Assembly (NCBI GenBank): GCA_003096235.1
Contig: PIXT01000143.1
Coordinates: 1-6,305 of the forward strand
Direction: 5' to 3'
Source: Candidatus Bathyarchaeum sp.
GTDB taxonomy: Archaea > Thermoproteota > Bathyarchaeia > Bathyarchaeales > Bathyarchaeaceae
DNA length: 6,305 nt
This document shows positions 1 to 5,374 of this stretch, piece by piece. The translations under genes were made by a program, and so were the position numbers. Position 1 is the first letter of the stretch. The number at the start of each line of letters is the position of its first letter. Below the pieces are notes generated by a model, which made no database searches, had not been told where the DNA came from, and saw only the letters and a list, made by a program, of their open reading frames with translations.

Positions 1-32
1 AACTCGGCCAAATCTTTATTGATTTTGCTCAT
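1..32 (-). CDS. 5' end of an unidentified protein gene (partial)
   Basis: On the minus strand an ATG at 32-30 opens a frame that runs off the left edge and encodes MSKINKDLAE. The support is the ribosome-binding site: the minus strand reads GTGAGGAG at 50-43, ten bases before the ATG, which is strong and well placed. A TATA-like element lies a further 40 bases upstream. Ten residues are too few to identify a family, and I offer no function. The gene follows the winged-helix gene on the same strand with a 77-base gap, so it may be read from its own promoter, by readthrough, or both. Confidence 0.55.
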   Translation of the reverse strand, partial: MSKINKDLAE

Positions 33-83
33 AGACTGCGTTCTCCTCACACGAAGAGTCTTACTAGGAAATTAGGTTAAATT

Positions 84-97
84 AACTATATTAAAAA
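84..97 (-). promoter_or_regulatory. Candidate archaeal TATA box for the partial gene at the left edge
   Basis: The minus strand reads TTTTTAATATAG across 96-85, an AT-only core suitable for TBP binding. A start about 25 bases downstream would fall near position 65. That would give a leader of roughly 30 bases containing the GTGAGGAG ribosome-binding site. This rests on composition and spacing only. Confidence 0.35.
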
Positions 98-109
98 CTG
101 GTTTATTTA

Positions 110-520
110 TTATCTTTTGTTAAGTTGATAGTTTGATATTGCAGTCATGATTCTGTAACGCAGTTGATTTGAAGTGCCTTTTTTAATGAAAAAACCTCTA
201 TCAACCAAGCGCGAAAGATAGGTTGAAACAGTACTTAGTTGAATTGGTTCATTAAACTGTTTTTCATAAGACTCCTGAAGTTCTTTTGAAGAAAACCAGC
301 CCACAGGAAAATTTTTCTCTGCAACTATACGAACTTTTTCGATTTTAGGTATTTCAGAAGCTGGACGTTTTGTTCCATCATTTACGCTCGGTGTACCACC
401 CAAAAGTTCCACAAGGTCAAGTAGGCGAAGAGCCTTATCTCTAGTAACTTGACCTTCAAAGGTTATTGTGTATCGATCTCCACCATTGAATATCTCTACA
501 CGCATTTTTTTGGTAGGCAT
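110..520 (-). CDS. Small winged-helix DNA-binding protein, uncharacterised (136 aa)
   Basis: The protein has two visible parts. Residues 6-41 look like a short beta-beta-alpha unit: MRVEIFNGGDRYTITFEG, then a helix ending LLDLVELLGG. A polar linker (42-57) follows. Residues 58-125 look like a winged helix: a first helix at 60-69, a second at 77-88, a probable recognition helix at 95-110 (LSTVSTYLSRLVDRGF), and a wing with KKGTSNQLRYRI at 113-124. It is probably a DNA-binding regulator. I do not recognise a named family, although small proteins of this plan are common in TACK-type archaea. The ATG at 520-518 has a weak GGTG at 529-526; an ATG at residue 6 is the alternative start. The gene borders the proposed replication origin and is transcribed away from it. 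A role in origin function is possible but rests on position only. Confidence 0.75.
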   Translation of the reverse strand: MPTKKMRVEIFNGGDRYTITFEGQVTRDKALRLLDLVELLGGTPSVNDGTKRPASEIPKIEKVRIVAEKNFPVGWFSSKELQESYEKQFNEPIQLSTVSTYLSRLVDRGFFIKKGTSNQLRYRIMTAISNYQLNKR

Positions 521-562
521 ACGTACACCAGTTAGTAAATGGTGTTCACTATTAACATATTC

Positions 563-574
563 ACAAGTTATAGG
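563..574 (-). promoter_or_regulatory. Possible TATA box for the winged-helix gene
   Basis: The minus strand reads ACCTATAAC around 574-564, preceded by CGAAAT, which could act as a purine-containing BRE. A start about 25 bases downstream would give a leader of about 20 bases before the ATG at 520. The match is loose and unsupported by any other signal. Confidence 0.25.
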
Positions 575-652
575 TATTTCGGTAGGTTTTGTGAAGTGAA
601 AAACAATAAAAATAGCTTTAAAACGCTAAAGATTTGTTTTTTGCAATTATTT

Positions 653-704
653 AGCTTCACAAGCTTCACAATACTTGTTATTTCCAAAAAGCTAAACAAG
701 TATT
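653..704. repeat. Tandem 9-mer plus 10-base hairpin next to ORB1
   Basis: AGCTTCACA occurs twice head to tail at 653-661 and 662-670. It runs directly into a perfect 10-base inverted repeat, AATACTTGTT at 670-679 and AACAAGTATT at 695-704, separated by 15 bases. The whole structure ends 16 bases before ORB1. It could be an extra protein-binding site of the origin. There is no T-run after it and no gene pointing into it from the left, so a transcription terminator is unlikely. Confidence 0.55.
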
Positions 705-719
705 CCATGAACTTAATTT

Positions 720-739
720 TCCAGTAGAAACCAAGGGGT
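720..739 (+). other. Origin recognition box ORB1
   Basis: The plus strand reads TCCAGTAGAAACCAAGGGGT, with a further T at the 5' side and T after the G-run. It matches the archaeal ORB/mini-ORB pattern as I recall it (TTCCAGTGGAAAC, two variable bases, AGGGGT) at nearly all conserved positions, including the GAAAC core and the terminal GGGGT. Expected ligand: the Orc1/Cdc6 winged helix and AAA+ domain. Confidence 0.85.
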
Positions 740-796
740 TCAACCGTTACGTGTTAAGTGGCACAATTCAGGTTATTTTTGAAAACAATGACTGAA

Positions 797-904
797 AAAC
801 GTACAATTTGGTAATAAATTTCACAGATGTTCACAGCCGAGTTAACAAATGGGCTATTGGGTAAAATAAGAAAGACTCTTCGTGAATTAACAAGTTGTAC
901 GTAT
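797..904. repeat. Imperfect 14-base inverted repeat between ORB1 and ORB2
   Basis: AAACGTACAATTTG at 797-810 and CAAGTTGTACGTAT at 891-904 pair at 12 of 14 positions, with an uninterrupted 8-base core (ACGTACAA with TTGTACGT). The arms are roughly symmetric about the centre of the ORB1-ORB2 interval. Only the arms are repeated, not the DNA between them. Its role is unknown and it may be a chance match. Confidence 0.4.
820..836. repeat. Direct repeat TTCACAG at ten-base pitch
   Basis: TTCACAG occurs at 820-826 and again at 830-836, so equivalent bases lie on the same helical face. It sits midway between ORB1 and ORB2. A short repeat like this could be accidental. Confidence 0.35.
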
Positions 905-927
905 TTTGAAAGACAGACAGGTCTCCG

Positions 928-947
928 ACCCCTTAGTTTCCATTGTA
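928..947 (-). other. Origin recognition box ORB2 (inverted)
   Basis: The minus strand reads TACAATGGAAACTAAGGGGT. It agrees with ORB1 at 16 of 20 positions, keeping the GAAAC core, the AAGGGGT end and the TxCAxT lead. Its orientation is opposite to ORB1 and ORB3, so the G-runs of ORB1 and ORB2 point toward each other. Confidence 0.85.
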
Positions 948-975
948 ACAAAGAAGTGAAGTGAGAATTCATATT

Positions 976-1118
976 CAGCCTTAAAGTAAAAAAATTGTAG
1001 AATTAAGTCTAGTTTTTTTGATGACTAATACTAAATACTAACTTCTAACATAATTTCAACGGGATTCTTTTCAACAATAATATTTCCTTCGAAAATATTG
1101 ATTCTTTTTTTAACTAAA
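976..1118. other. AT-rich candidate duplex-unwinding element
   Basis: This segment between ORB2 and ORB3 is made largely of A and T runs. It includes a perfect tandem 7-mer AATACTA at 1027-1033 and 1034-1040, and a 7-base inverted repeat AATATTT (1079-1085) with AAATATT (1093-1099) around a short spacer. Archaeal origins normally place an easily melted element between inverted ORBs, which makes this the best candidate here. The ORB1-ORB2 interval looks less AT-rich. Confidence 0.5.
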
Positions 1119-1122
1119 CCCC

Positions 1123-1202
1123 ACAAACACCTTACTTTCTCCACCAGAAATACAGGGGTGAGCGCCCTAAAAAAACAATCTTTCGTAACAACAAACACCT
1201 TA
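1123..1202 (+). repeat. 12-base direct repeat flanking ORB3
   Basis: ACAAACACCTTA is present exactly at 1123-1134 and 1191-1202, with ORB3 lying between the copies. Extending each copy two bases leftward gives 13 of 14 identity. A partly similar string, ATAAACACCCTT, occurs at the start of the cdc6 coding region (1348-1359). The repeat may be a second class of protein-binding site within the origin. Confidence 0.5.
1140..1159 (+). other. Origin recognition box ORB3
   Basis: The plus strand reads TCCACCAGAAATACAGGGGT. It agrees with ORB1 at 15 of 20 positions, including the TCCA lead, AGAAA and AGGGGT, but diverges at the last C of the GAAAC core. It is probably a lower-affinity site than ORB1 and ORB2. 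Confidence 0.7.
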
Positions 1203-1257
1203 AAACAATTTTTATACTGAAAGTTCTATTTCCCTTTAGCTTTTTTTGCAATTTGTC

Positions 1258-1271
1258 TATTTTTTTTTATG
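1258..1271 (+). promoter_or_regulatory. Candidate promoter region for cdc6
   Basis: CTATTTTTTTTTATG at 1257-1271 contains a TATA-like TTTTTTAT about 70 bases before the proposed CTG start, giving a leader of roughly 45 bases. A second candidate, TTTTTATA at 1209-1216, would give a leader of about 100 bases. I cannot choose between them from sequence alone. Both lie inside the origin, so initiator binding to ORB3 or to the degenerate site at 1282 could affect cdc6 transcription. Confidence 0.3.
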
Positions 1272-1281
1272 ATAGTTCTTA

Positions 1282-1303
1282 TCTACTGGAAAACCAATCG
1301 AGG
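1282..1303 (+). other. Degenerate ORB-like site beside the cdc6 start
   Basis: TCTACTGGAAAACCAATCGAGG resembles the ORB left half (TCCAGTGGAAACCAA) with one extra A after the GAAA core, and it has lost the G-run. It lies between the candidate promoter and the CTG start, so it may be a half-site used for autoregulation. The insertion and the missing GGGGT make this uncertain. Confidence 0.35.
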
Positions 1304-1338
1304 CAATATCTTCACTGTCTTTAGAGGAGCCTACCAAA

Positions 1339-2574
1339 CTGAACAAAATAAACACCCTTGACGATGTTTTCGACCGGTTTCTTAGTAGCACCCACATTTT
1401 TAAAAACAGAGAAGTCCTACGACACGATTACATTCCCGAAAAACTTCCACACAGAGATAAGCAAATACACTGTTTAGGTGGAATTGTTGCTCCTGTACTT
1501 CGAGGCTCTCCATGCTCAAACGCGTTTATTTATGGAAAAACTGGAACAGGAAAAACAGCCGTAACTAAATATGTTTTAAAAAAACTTTCGTCCAAAGCAG
1601 AGCAATTAGGCGCATCTATCGGAGTATGTTATGTAAACTGTCGGTTAGCTGGAACAGAATACCGCGTTCTTTCAAGTTTATGTGAAGCTTTAGACGTTAA
1701 AGTTCCTTTTACTGGTTTGGCTCTTGGAGAAGTTTTTGACCGGTTCAAAGCTGGATTAGATTCACAAAAGAAAATTTTCATTGTTGTACTTGACGAGATA
1801 GATGCTTTGATAAAAGTTCGAGGCGATACCCTTCTTTACGAACTGACCCGAGTTAATGAGACTCTTCGTCACGGTAGAACATCCATAATAGGAATTTCAA
1901 ACGACCTTAGATTCAAAGAATTTTTAGACCCCCGTGTTTTAAGTTCACTCAGTGAAGAAGAAATAGTTTTCAGACCGTACGATGCAGCAGAGCTTCAAGA
2001 TATACTGTGGAGACGGGCGCAAATTGCTTTTTCACAGGGTGCACTTCTTGACAGTGCAGTAGCTTTGTGTGCTGCGTTAGCCGCTGCTGAACACGGTGAT
2101 GCAAGACGCGCTTTGGACCTTCTTCGAGTGGCTGGCGAACTCGCGGAACGTGATGGTGCAGACTGTGTTAGCGAAGAAAACGTTCGTCAGGCCGAAAAAC
2201 GTGTAGAACATGACCGCATTGTAGAAGTTTTAGAAAACCTTCCAGTGCACTCCAAACTAGTGCTGTGTAGCGTTTATCTTCTGGGTAAAACAAAAGTTAG
2301 TTACACAATAACCGGTGACATATACGGAATATACTGTGAACTTTGTGAACAATCTGGTGTTTCTAGTCTAACTCAACGACGAGTAAGCGGTTTAATTAGT
2401 GAATTAGATATGGTTGGTTTATTAAATGCACGAGTTGTGAGCATGGGTAGACACGGTCGGACAAAGAAGATTCGTTTGGGGATTGGTCGTAGTCTTGTTA
2501 GAAACGTGTTTAATAACAGTGACCGTTTTCGGGATCTGTTAGGTTATGTTCCACACTGTTTTGCAGAAGCTTAA
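1339..2574 (+). CDS. cdc6: Orc1/Cdc6 replication initiator with a CTG start
   Basis: This is an origin-binding AAA+ ATPase that marks the origin and helps load the MCM helicase. Numbering from CTG at 1339 gives 411 residues, the usual family length. The N-terminus is family-like: LDDVFDRFLSSTHIFKNREV, then HDYIPEKLPHR. Walker A is GKTGTGKT (66-73), Walker B is DEID (152-155), sensor 1 is around N188, the box VII-like DPRVLSSL is at 197-204, and the sensor 2 region GDARRAL is at 253-259. A C-terminal winged helix has a helix at 343-361 and a wing with GRHGRTKKIRL at 369-379. The frame is open from 1276, but its first ATG, GTG or TTG is TTG at 1717, beyond Walker A. CTG 1339 follows GAGGAG (1324-1329) by nine bases and is therefore the best start. 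The motifs are intact, so decay is unlikely. The gene is convergent with DP1. Confidence 0.93.
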   Translation: MNKINTLDDVFDRFLSSTHIFKNREVLRHDYIPEKLPHRDKQIHCLGGIVAPVLRGSPCSNAFIYGKTGTGKTAVTKYVLKKLSSKAEQLGASIGVCYVNCRLAGTEYRVLSSLCEALDVKVPFTGLALGEVFDRFKAGLDSQKKIFIVVLDEIDALIKVRGDTLLYELTRVNETLRHGRTSIIGISNDLRFKEFLDPRVLSSLSEEEIVFRPYDAAELQDILWRRAQIAFSQGALLDSAVALCAALAAAEHGDARRALDLLRVAGELAERDGADCVSEENVRQAEKRVEHDRIVEVLENLPVHSKLVLCSVYLLGKTKVSYTITGDIYGIYCELCEQSGVSSLTQRRVSGLISELDMVGLLNARVVSMGRHGRTKKIRLGIGRSLVRNVFNNSDRFRDLLGYVPHCFAEA

Positions 2575-2590
2575 TTCCTTTCGAACTTTT
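2575..2590. other. Short convergent junction between cdc6 and DP1
   Basis: Only 16 bases separate the two stop codons. A plus-strand T-run (CTTTTTC) at 2586-2592 could end cdc6 transcription in the archaeal oligo-T manner, just inside the DP1 stop. No hairpin is evident. Termination of the two convergent transcripts probably overlaps. Confidence 0.35.
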
Positions 2591-4135
2591 TCACCAATTA
2601 TCTGTGAAATCTATTGACGAAATTTTTGACGTTTGAAGATTAACTATTGGTAAGATTCCTGGAGTGGGAACCAATCCCATTTTTTGTTGAAAATCTGTTT
2701 GGTCTTGCCATGCCCCAGAATTCACTATTAATGTTCCCCTGTAACTATTACATTTTAAAATGTGAACATGCCCCGCATGTAGTATATCTGGGACTCGTTC
2801 TATAACCATGAAATCCCGTTTTTCTGGTGCGATTGGAGTTCTTTCACCATAAATTGGTGCTAGATGCCTGCCCTGCAGCAAAAGTTTCATCGATTTATCT
2901 GGAGTATCAAAGCTGACGTTTGGCGCAACACCTGCTACGTCGTCTAAACTGCGTCCGTGAAAAACAAGTAATTCAACTCCGTGGAGGCTCAATGTGGATG
3001 GGTTTCCCAGTGAATGTATTTTTCGGGCTTCGTGTAGGGGTTCTGCGTATTCTTTAGGTATCGCAGGTTGAGGTAACGCTTTTCTTGATGCATCGTGGTT
3101 GCCTGGAATGATTATTACTTCTATATGTTCGGGGACTTGTTCAAGTAGCTTTGCAGCTTCTTGATATTGTTCGTATATATCTGCAATTTTTAGGCTTTCC
3201 AATTGATCTGGATAAATTCCTATACCGTCTACGATGTCTCCTGCTACTACCAAATATTTGATATGCCCTGCGATTTCTCTTATTTTATCGTTGCCGTATT
3301 TTCCTTGTAGCCAAAGCAAAAATCTGTTGAATTCTTTTTCCATAAATTTGTCGCTGCCAACATGAATATCTGACATCAGTGCTGCATAAACTGGGATTGG
3401 TGCTCTGTGGGGCGTTTTTTGTGGTATTTCTGGTAAAATAAAATCTTTTGCTATAATTAGATCGTTGTTTCCTTTTATGCCCTTTATACAGACAACTTGG
3501 TCTGAGAGTATTGATCGCGCTTTTTCAATGATTTCGTTTTCTACGTTTGAAGACACAAGCACGGTCGCAGTTGCTTCTAAATCTTCAACTCTCACGAAGA
3601 GTCTATCTTTAGATTCGATTTTTTCTGTAACCATTCCGATGATGTTGACTTTTGTTTTAACTGGCAACTTCAATGCCGATGATATCGACACTGCATCTTT
3701 GACATCTAACCTTTTTCTAAGAACTTTTGTTAACCTCTCAAAGCGATCTTGAAAATACTCTAAATATTCGTTAATTGTACCTGTTGTGCATATTTTTTTG
3801 GTTGGATCCAAAATTACTTTCAAATCGTCATCAACATCTTTGGCGTAAGGTCGGAAAGTCTTTCTTGATGCAGAACTGGTTAAAGACGAGTTGGACCTGA
3901 ACTCCGTTTCTTCTTGGACACAGGGCTCTTTTTTCATCTCTTCCAGAAACCCACGATCTATAAACAACGGTTTTTGAGGCAAGTCTTTGATTTTTTTTAC
4001 AGCCTCTTGTACTATAAAGAGAGGGTCCTCTGTTTTGGATAATGTGTTTAAGAATTCGAAAGCCTCTTTGTCCAGTTGGTATCCTGATTCTATTGTGAAG
4101 GAAACAGCTTTTTGTAGCCTTTCGCCTTCACTCAT
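2591..4135 (-). CDS. polB: DNA polymerase D (Pol II) small subunit DP1, exonuclease
   Basis: DP1 is the smaller subunit of the archaeal replicative polymerase PolD. It carries the Mre11-like 3'-5' proofreading exonuclease and pairs with the catalytic subunit DP2, which is not in this window. The 514 residues show an N-terminal helical domain (about 1-60), a Ser-rich variable linker (about 70-95), an OB fold (about 157-235) and a calcineurin-like phosphoesterase domain (about 248-500). The metal-binding motifs are all present: SDIHVGS with D256 and H258, GDIVDG with D300, GNHD at 345-348, FHGR with H393, and GHVH at 455-458. QGRHLAPIYG (421-430) and QKMGLVPTPG (484-493) are further DP1-like segments. 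The ATG at 4135 has GAGG at 4147-4144, eight bases upstream. The active site looks intact, so proofreading should be retained. The gene diverges from the PhoU-type regulator. Confidence 0.96.
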   Translation of the reverse strand: MSEGERLQKAVSFTIESGYQLDKEAFEFLNTLSKTEDPLFIVQEAVKKIKDLPQKPLFIDRGFLEEMKKEPCVQEETEFRSNSSLTSSASRKTFRPYAKDVDDDLKVILDPTKKICTTGTINEYLEYFQDRFERLTKVLRKRLDVKDAVSISSALKLPVKTKVNIIGMVTEKIESKDRLFVRVEDLEATATVLVSSNVENEIIEKARSILSDQVVCIKGIKGNNDLIIAKDFILPEIPQKTPHRAPIPVYAALMSDIHVGSDKFMEKEFNRFLLWLQGKYGNDKIREIAGHIKYLVVAGDIVDGIGIYPDQLESLKIADIYEQYQEAAKLLEQVPEHIEVIIIPGNHDASRKALPQPAIPKEYAEPLHEARKIHSLGNPSTLSLHGVELLVFHGRSLDDVAGVAPNVSFDTPDKSMKLLLQGRHLAPIYGERTPIAPEKRDFMVIERVPDILHAGHVHILKCNSYRGTLIVNSGAWQDQTDFQQKMGLVPTPGILPIVNLQTSKISSIDFTDNW

Positions 4136-4345
4136 ACTGTTTTCCTCGTTTGCTTCCCTCTGTTGAAAACGTATTATGTGTTTGGTGGCTATTAATCCTG
4201 TCTAAAAGAATATTTTTGCTCTGGTCTACTGCATGTAAATATCTATACCTGTTAGGATTTTTTCTTTTATTTTAGAATTTTTTGCTCAACTCTTAATAAT
4301 GTGCCCTACTTTAAACTAATTTAATAATTGCATGAGGATTCAAAG
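4136..4345. promoter_or_regulatory. Divergent promoter region between DP1 and the AbrB-PhoU gene
   Basis: This 210-base AT-rich stretch must hold promoters for both flanking genes. For the plus-strand gene the best TATA candidate is CTTAATAAT at 4292-4300, which would place a start near 4322 and leave a short leader containing GAGG at 4334-4337. TTTAAACTA at 4310-4318 is an alternative that would give an almost leaderless message. For DP1 the minus strand has AAAAATATTC near 4218-4207. I see no strong operator palindrome and no RNA gene. Confidence 0.4.
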
Positions 4346-5326
4346 ATGGACCTCCGCAAAATTCAAAAAACTAGTGGTGGAACCTTTTTTGTGTGCCTTC
4401 CCAAGTCTTGGGCTGAACGAAACGGCCTTAACCGAGGGGCTGTTGTTTCAGTAAACGAGACTGCTGACGGCTCACTTTTAATTAATCCCAAATATAATGT
4501 AGAACACACTCCTCAGGTTGCTACTATTACTCCGTCTTCGTTGCTTGATCGGGTGATTATTGAGAAATATTTGTTGGGCTACGACGTTATACACGTTCAA
4601 GCAAAAGACAGAATAAGTCCTCTCGACCGTGAACGAGTAAAACAGGCGTCAAGCCGTTTGATTGGACTTGAAATTGTTGAAGAAAATCACTCAAAAATTG
4701 TGATGCAATCCCTTTTGGAGCCTTCTACTTTTCCTCCACAAAAAATTCTTCGACGAGAATATTCTATCGTTTCTGGAATACACCGAGACGCCATAACCGC
4801 TCTTATCGAAGGTGATGTGGAATTAGCCAAAAACGTAGTTGCAAGAGACAATGAAGTAAATCGCCTGTACTTCCTTTTAGTGCGAATTCTACGAACAGTT
4901 ATCCAAAACCCTGGACTGAGCGAAAAACTTGGAATTTTACCAATAGATTGTCTAGATTACCGCTTAGCCGCAAATCTGGTAGAATCTATTGGTGACCATT
5001 CTGCTTCTATCGGAGAGACCGTGATAACCCTAAAAGGCATAAAAATTGATGACAAAGTTTCGAAACTTATTATGAAGTTGCACAAAATTGCTTATGATTC
5101 TCACGAAAACGCAATAAGCTCAGTGTTCTCGCATGATGTATCTGTTGCCGAATCAGTGCGCTCCGAGCGCGTAAATATTGAAGCTGTGTTTCATGAAATT
5201 GAAACTGCCATTCTTGACCTTCCTGCAGAAGTTGGGCGCCATCTTCTTGCGGTTGCGTCTTCTATACGTCGAATCTACGACAACAGTTTAGATATAGCTG
5301 ACCTTGTTATGCCAAAACTTCCGTAA
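4346..5326 (+). CDS. AbrB-PhoU fusion, probable phosphate-uptake regulator
   Basis: Taking ATG 4346 as the start gives 326 residues. The ATG is preceded by GAGG at 4334-4337, eight bases away. A TTG six codons upstream is possible but would place the ribosome site inside the coding region. Residues 1-48 form an AbrB/SpoVT-like swapped-hairpin DNA-binding domain (MDLRKIQKTSGGTFFVCLPK, then GLNRGAVVSV). Residues from about 138 form two PhoU-type three-helix bundles, about 138-230 and 231-322. PhoU metal-motif-like pieces are ESIGD (213-217) and DNSLD (312-316). The first repeat has DNEVN (168-172), where the usual last acidic residue is Asn. Archaeal proteins of this plan are annotated as phosphate-uptake regulators, usually near Pst transporters; no transporter is visible here, so the signal it senses is uncertain. 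It has no predicted membrane segment and should be cytoplasmic. Confidence 0.85.
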   Translation: MDLRKIQKTSGGTFFVCLPKSWAERNGLNRGAVVSVNETADGSLLINPKYNVEHTPQVATITPSSLLDRVIIEKYLLGYDVIHVQAKDRISPLDRERVKQASSRLIGLEIVEENHSKIVMQSLLEPSTFPPQKILRREYSIVSGIHRDAITALIEGDVELAKNVVARDNEVNRLYFLLVRILRTVIQNPGLSEKLGILPIDCLDYRLAANLVESIGDHSASIGETVITLKGIKIDDKVSKLIMKLHKIAYDSHENAISSVFSHDVSVAESVRSERVNIEAVFHEIETAILDLPAEVGRHLLAVASSIRRIYDNSLDIADLVMPKLP

Positions 5327-5374
5327 TATGTTTAAATTATGGAACGGTTAAGCCTTTCAAAGTAGTGTGGCAGA

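Larger units (their letters stand above)
521..1338. other. Probable chromosomal replication origin (oriC) upstream of cdc6
   Basis: This 818-base stretch has no credible gene. It contains three 20-base matches to the archaeal origin recognition box at 720-739 (+), 928-947 (-) and 1140-1159 (+). It also holds a degenerate fourth site at 1282-1303, AT-rich DNA with short tandem and inverted repeats at about 976-1118, and several other short repeats. It lies immediately upstream of an orc1/cdc6 gene, the usual position of an archaeal origin. In characterised archaeal origins (Sulfolobus oriC1, Pyrococcus oriC, Aeropyrum), ORBs flanking an AT-rich unwinding element are bound by Orc1/Cdc6, which directs helicase loading. 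Function here is inferred from the ORB matches and gene context; whether it is the only origin in the genome cannot be told. Confidence 0.8.

Noticed and set aside
539..727. 62-codon plus-strand frame in the intergenic region
   Set aside because: Low-complexity product rich in Phe, Ile and Lys, no ribosome site, and it runs through the hairpin and into ORB1.
50..884. 13-base inverted pair CACGAAGAGTCTT at 50-62 and its complement at 872-884, with 12 bases again at 3593-3604 inside DP1
   Set aside because: A match of this length is near chance expectation for a 6.3 kb window, and one copy is plain DP1 coding sequence.
754..972. 72-codon minus-strand frame in the intergenic region
   Set aside because: It reads through ORB2 and has no recognisable domain; it is better explained as a chance frame in origin DNA.
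1111..1135. Possible fourth ORB on the minus strand around the AACCCC at 1117-1122
   Set aside because: Only the G-run is shared; the GAAAC core and TCCA lead are missing.
521..1338. CRISPR array, tRNA or insertion sequence in the long intergenic region
   Set aside because: There is no regularly repeated spacer unit, no cloverleaf with a T-loop GTTC motif, and no terminal inverted repeats or transposase frame.
1717..2574. Orc1/Cdc6 reading frame starting at TTG 1717
   Set aside because: This start discards the Walker A motif and the family N-terminus, which are encoded in the same open frame upstream from 1339.
3465..3752. 95-codon plus-strand frame inside DP1
   Set aside because: Antisense shadow of the well-supported DP1 gene, with a Ser/Thr-rich product of no family.
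4328..4345. TTG at 4328 as start of the AbrB-PhoU gene
   Set aside because: ATG at 4346 has a well-spaced GAGG and matches the typical start of the AbrB domain; the six extra residues add nothing recognisable.
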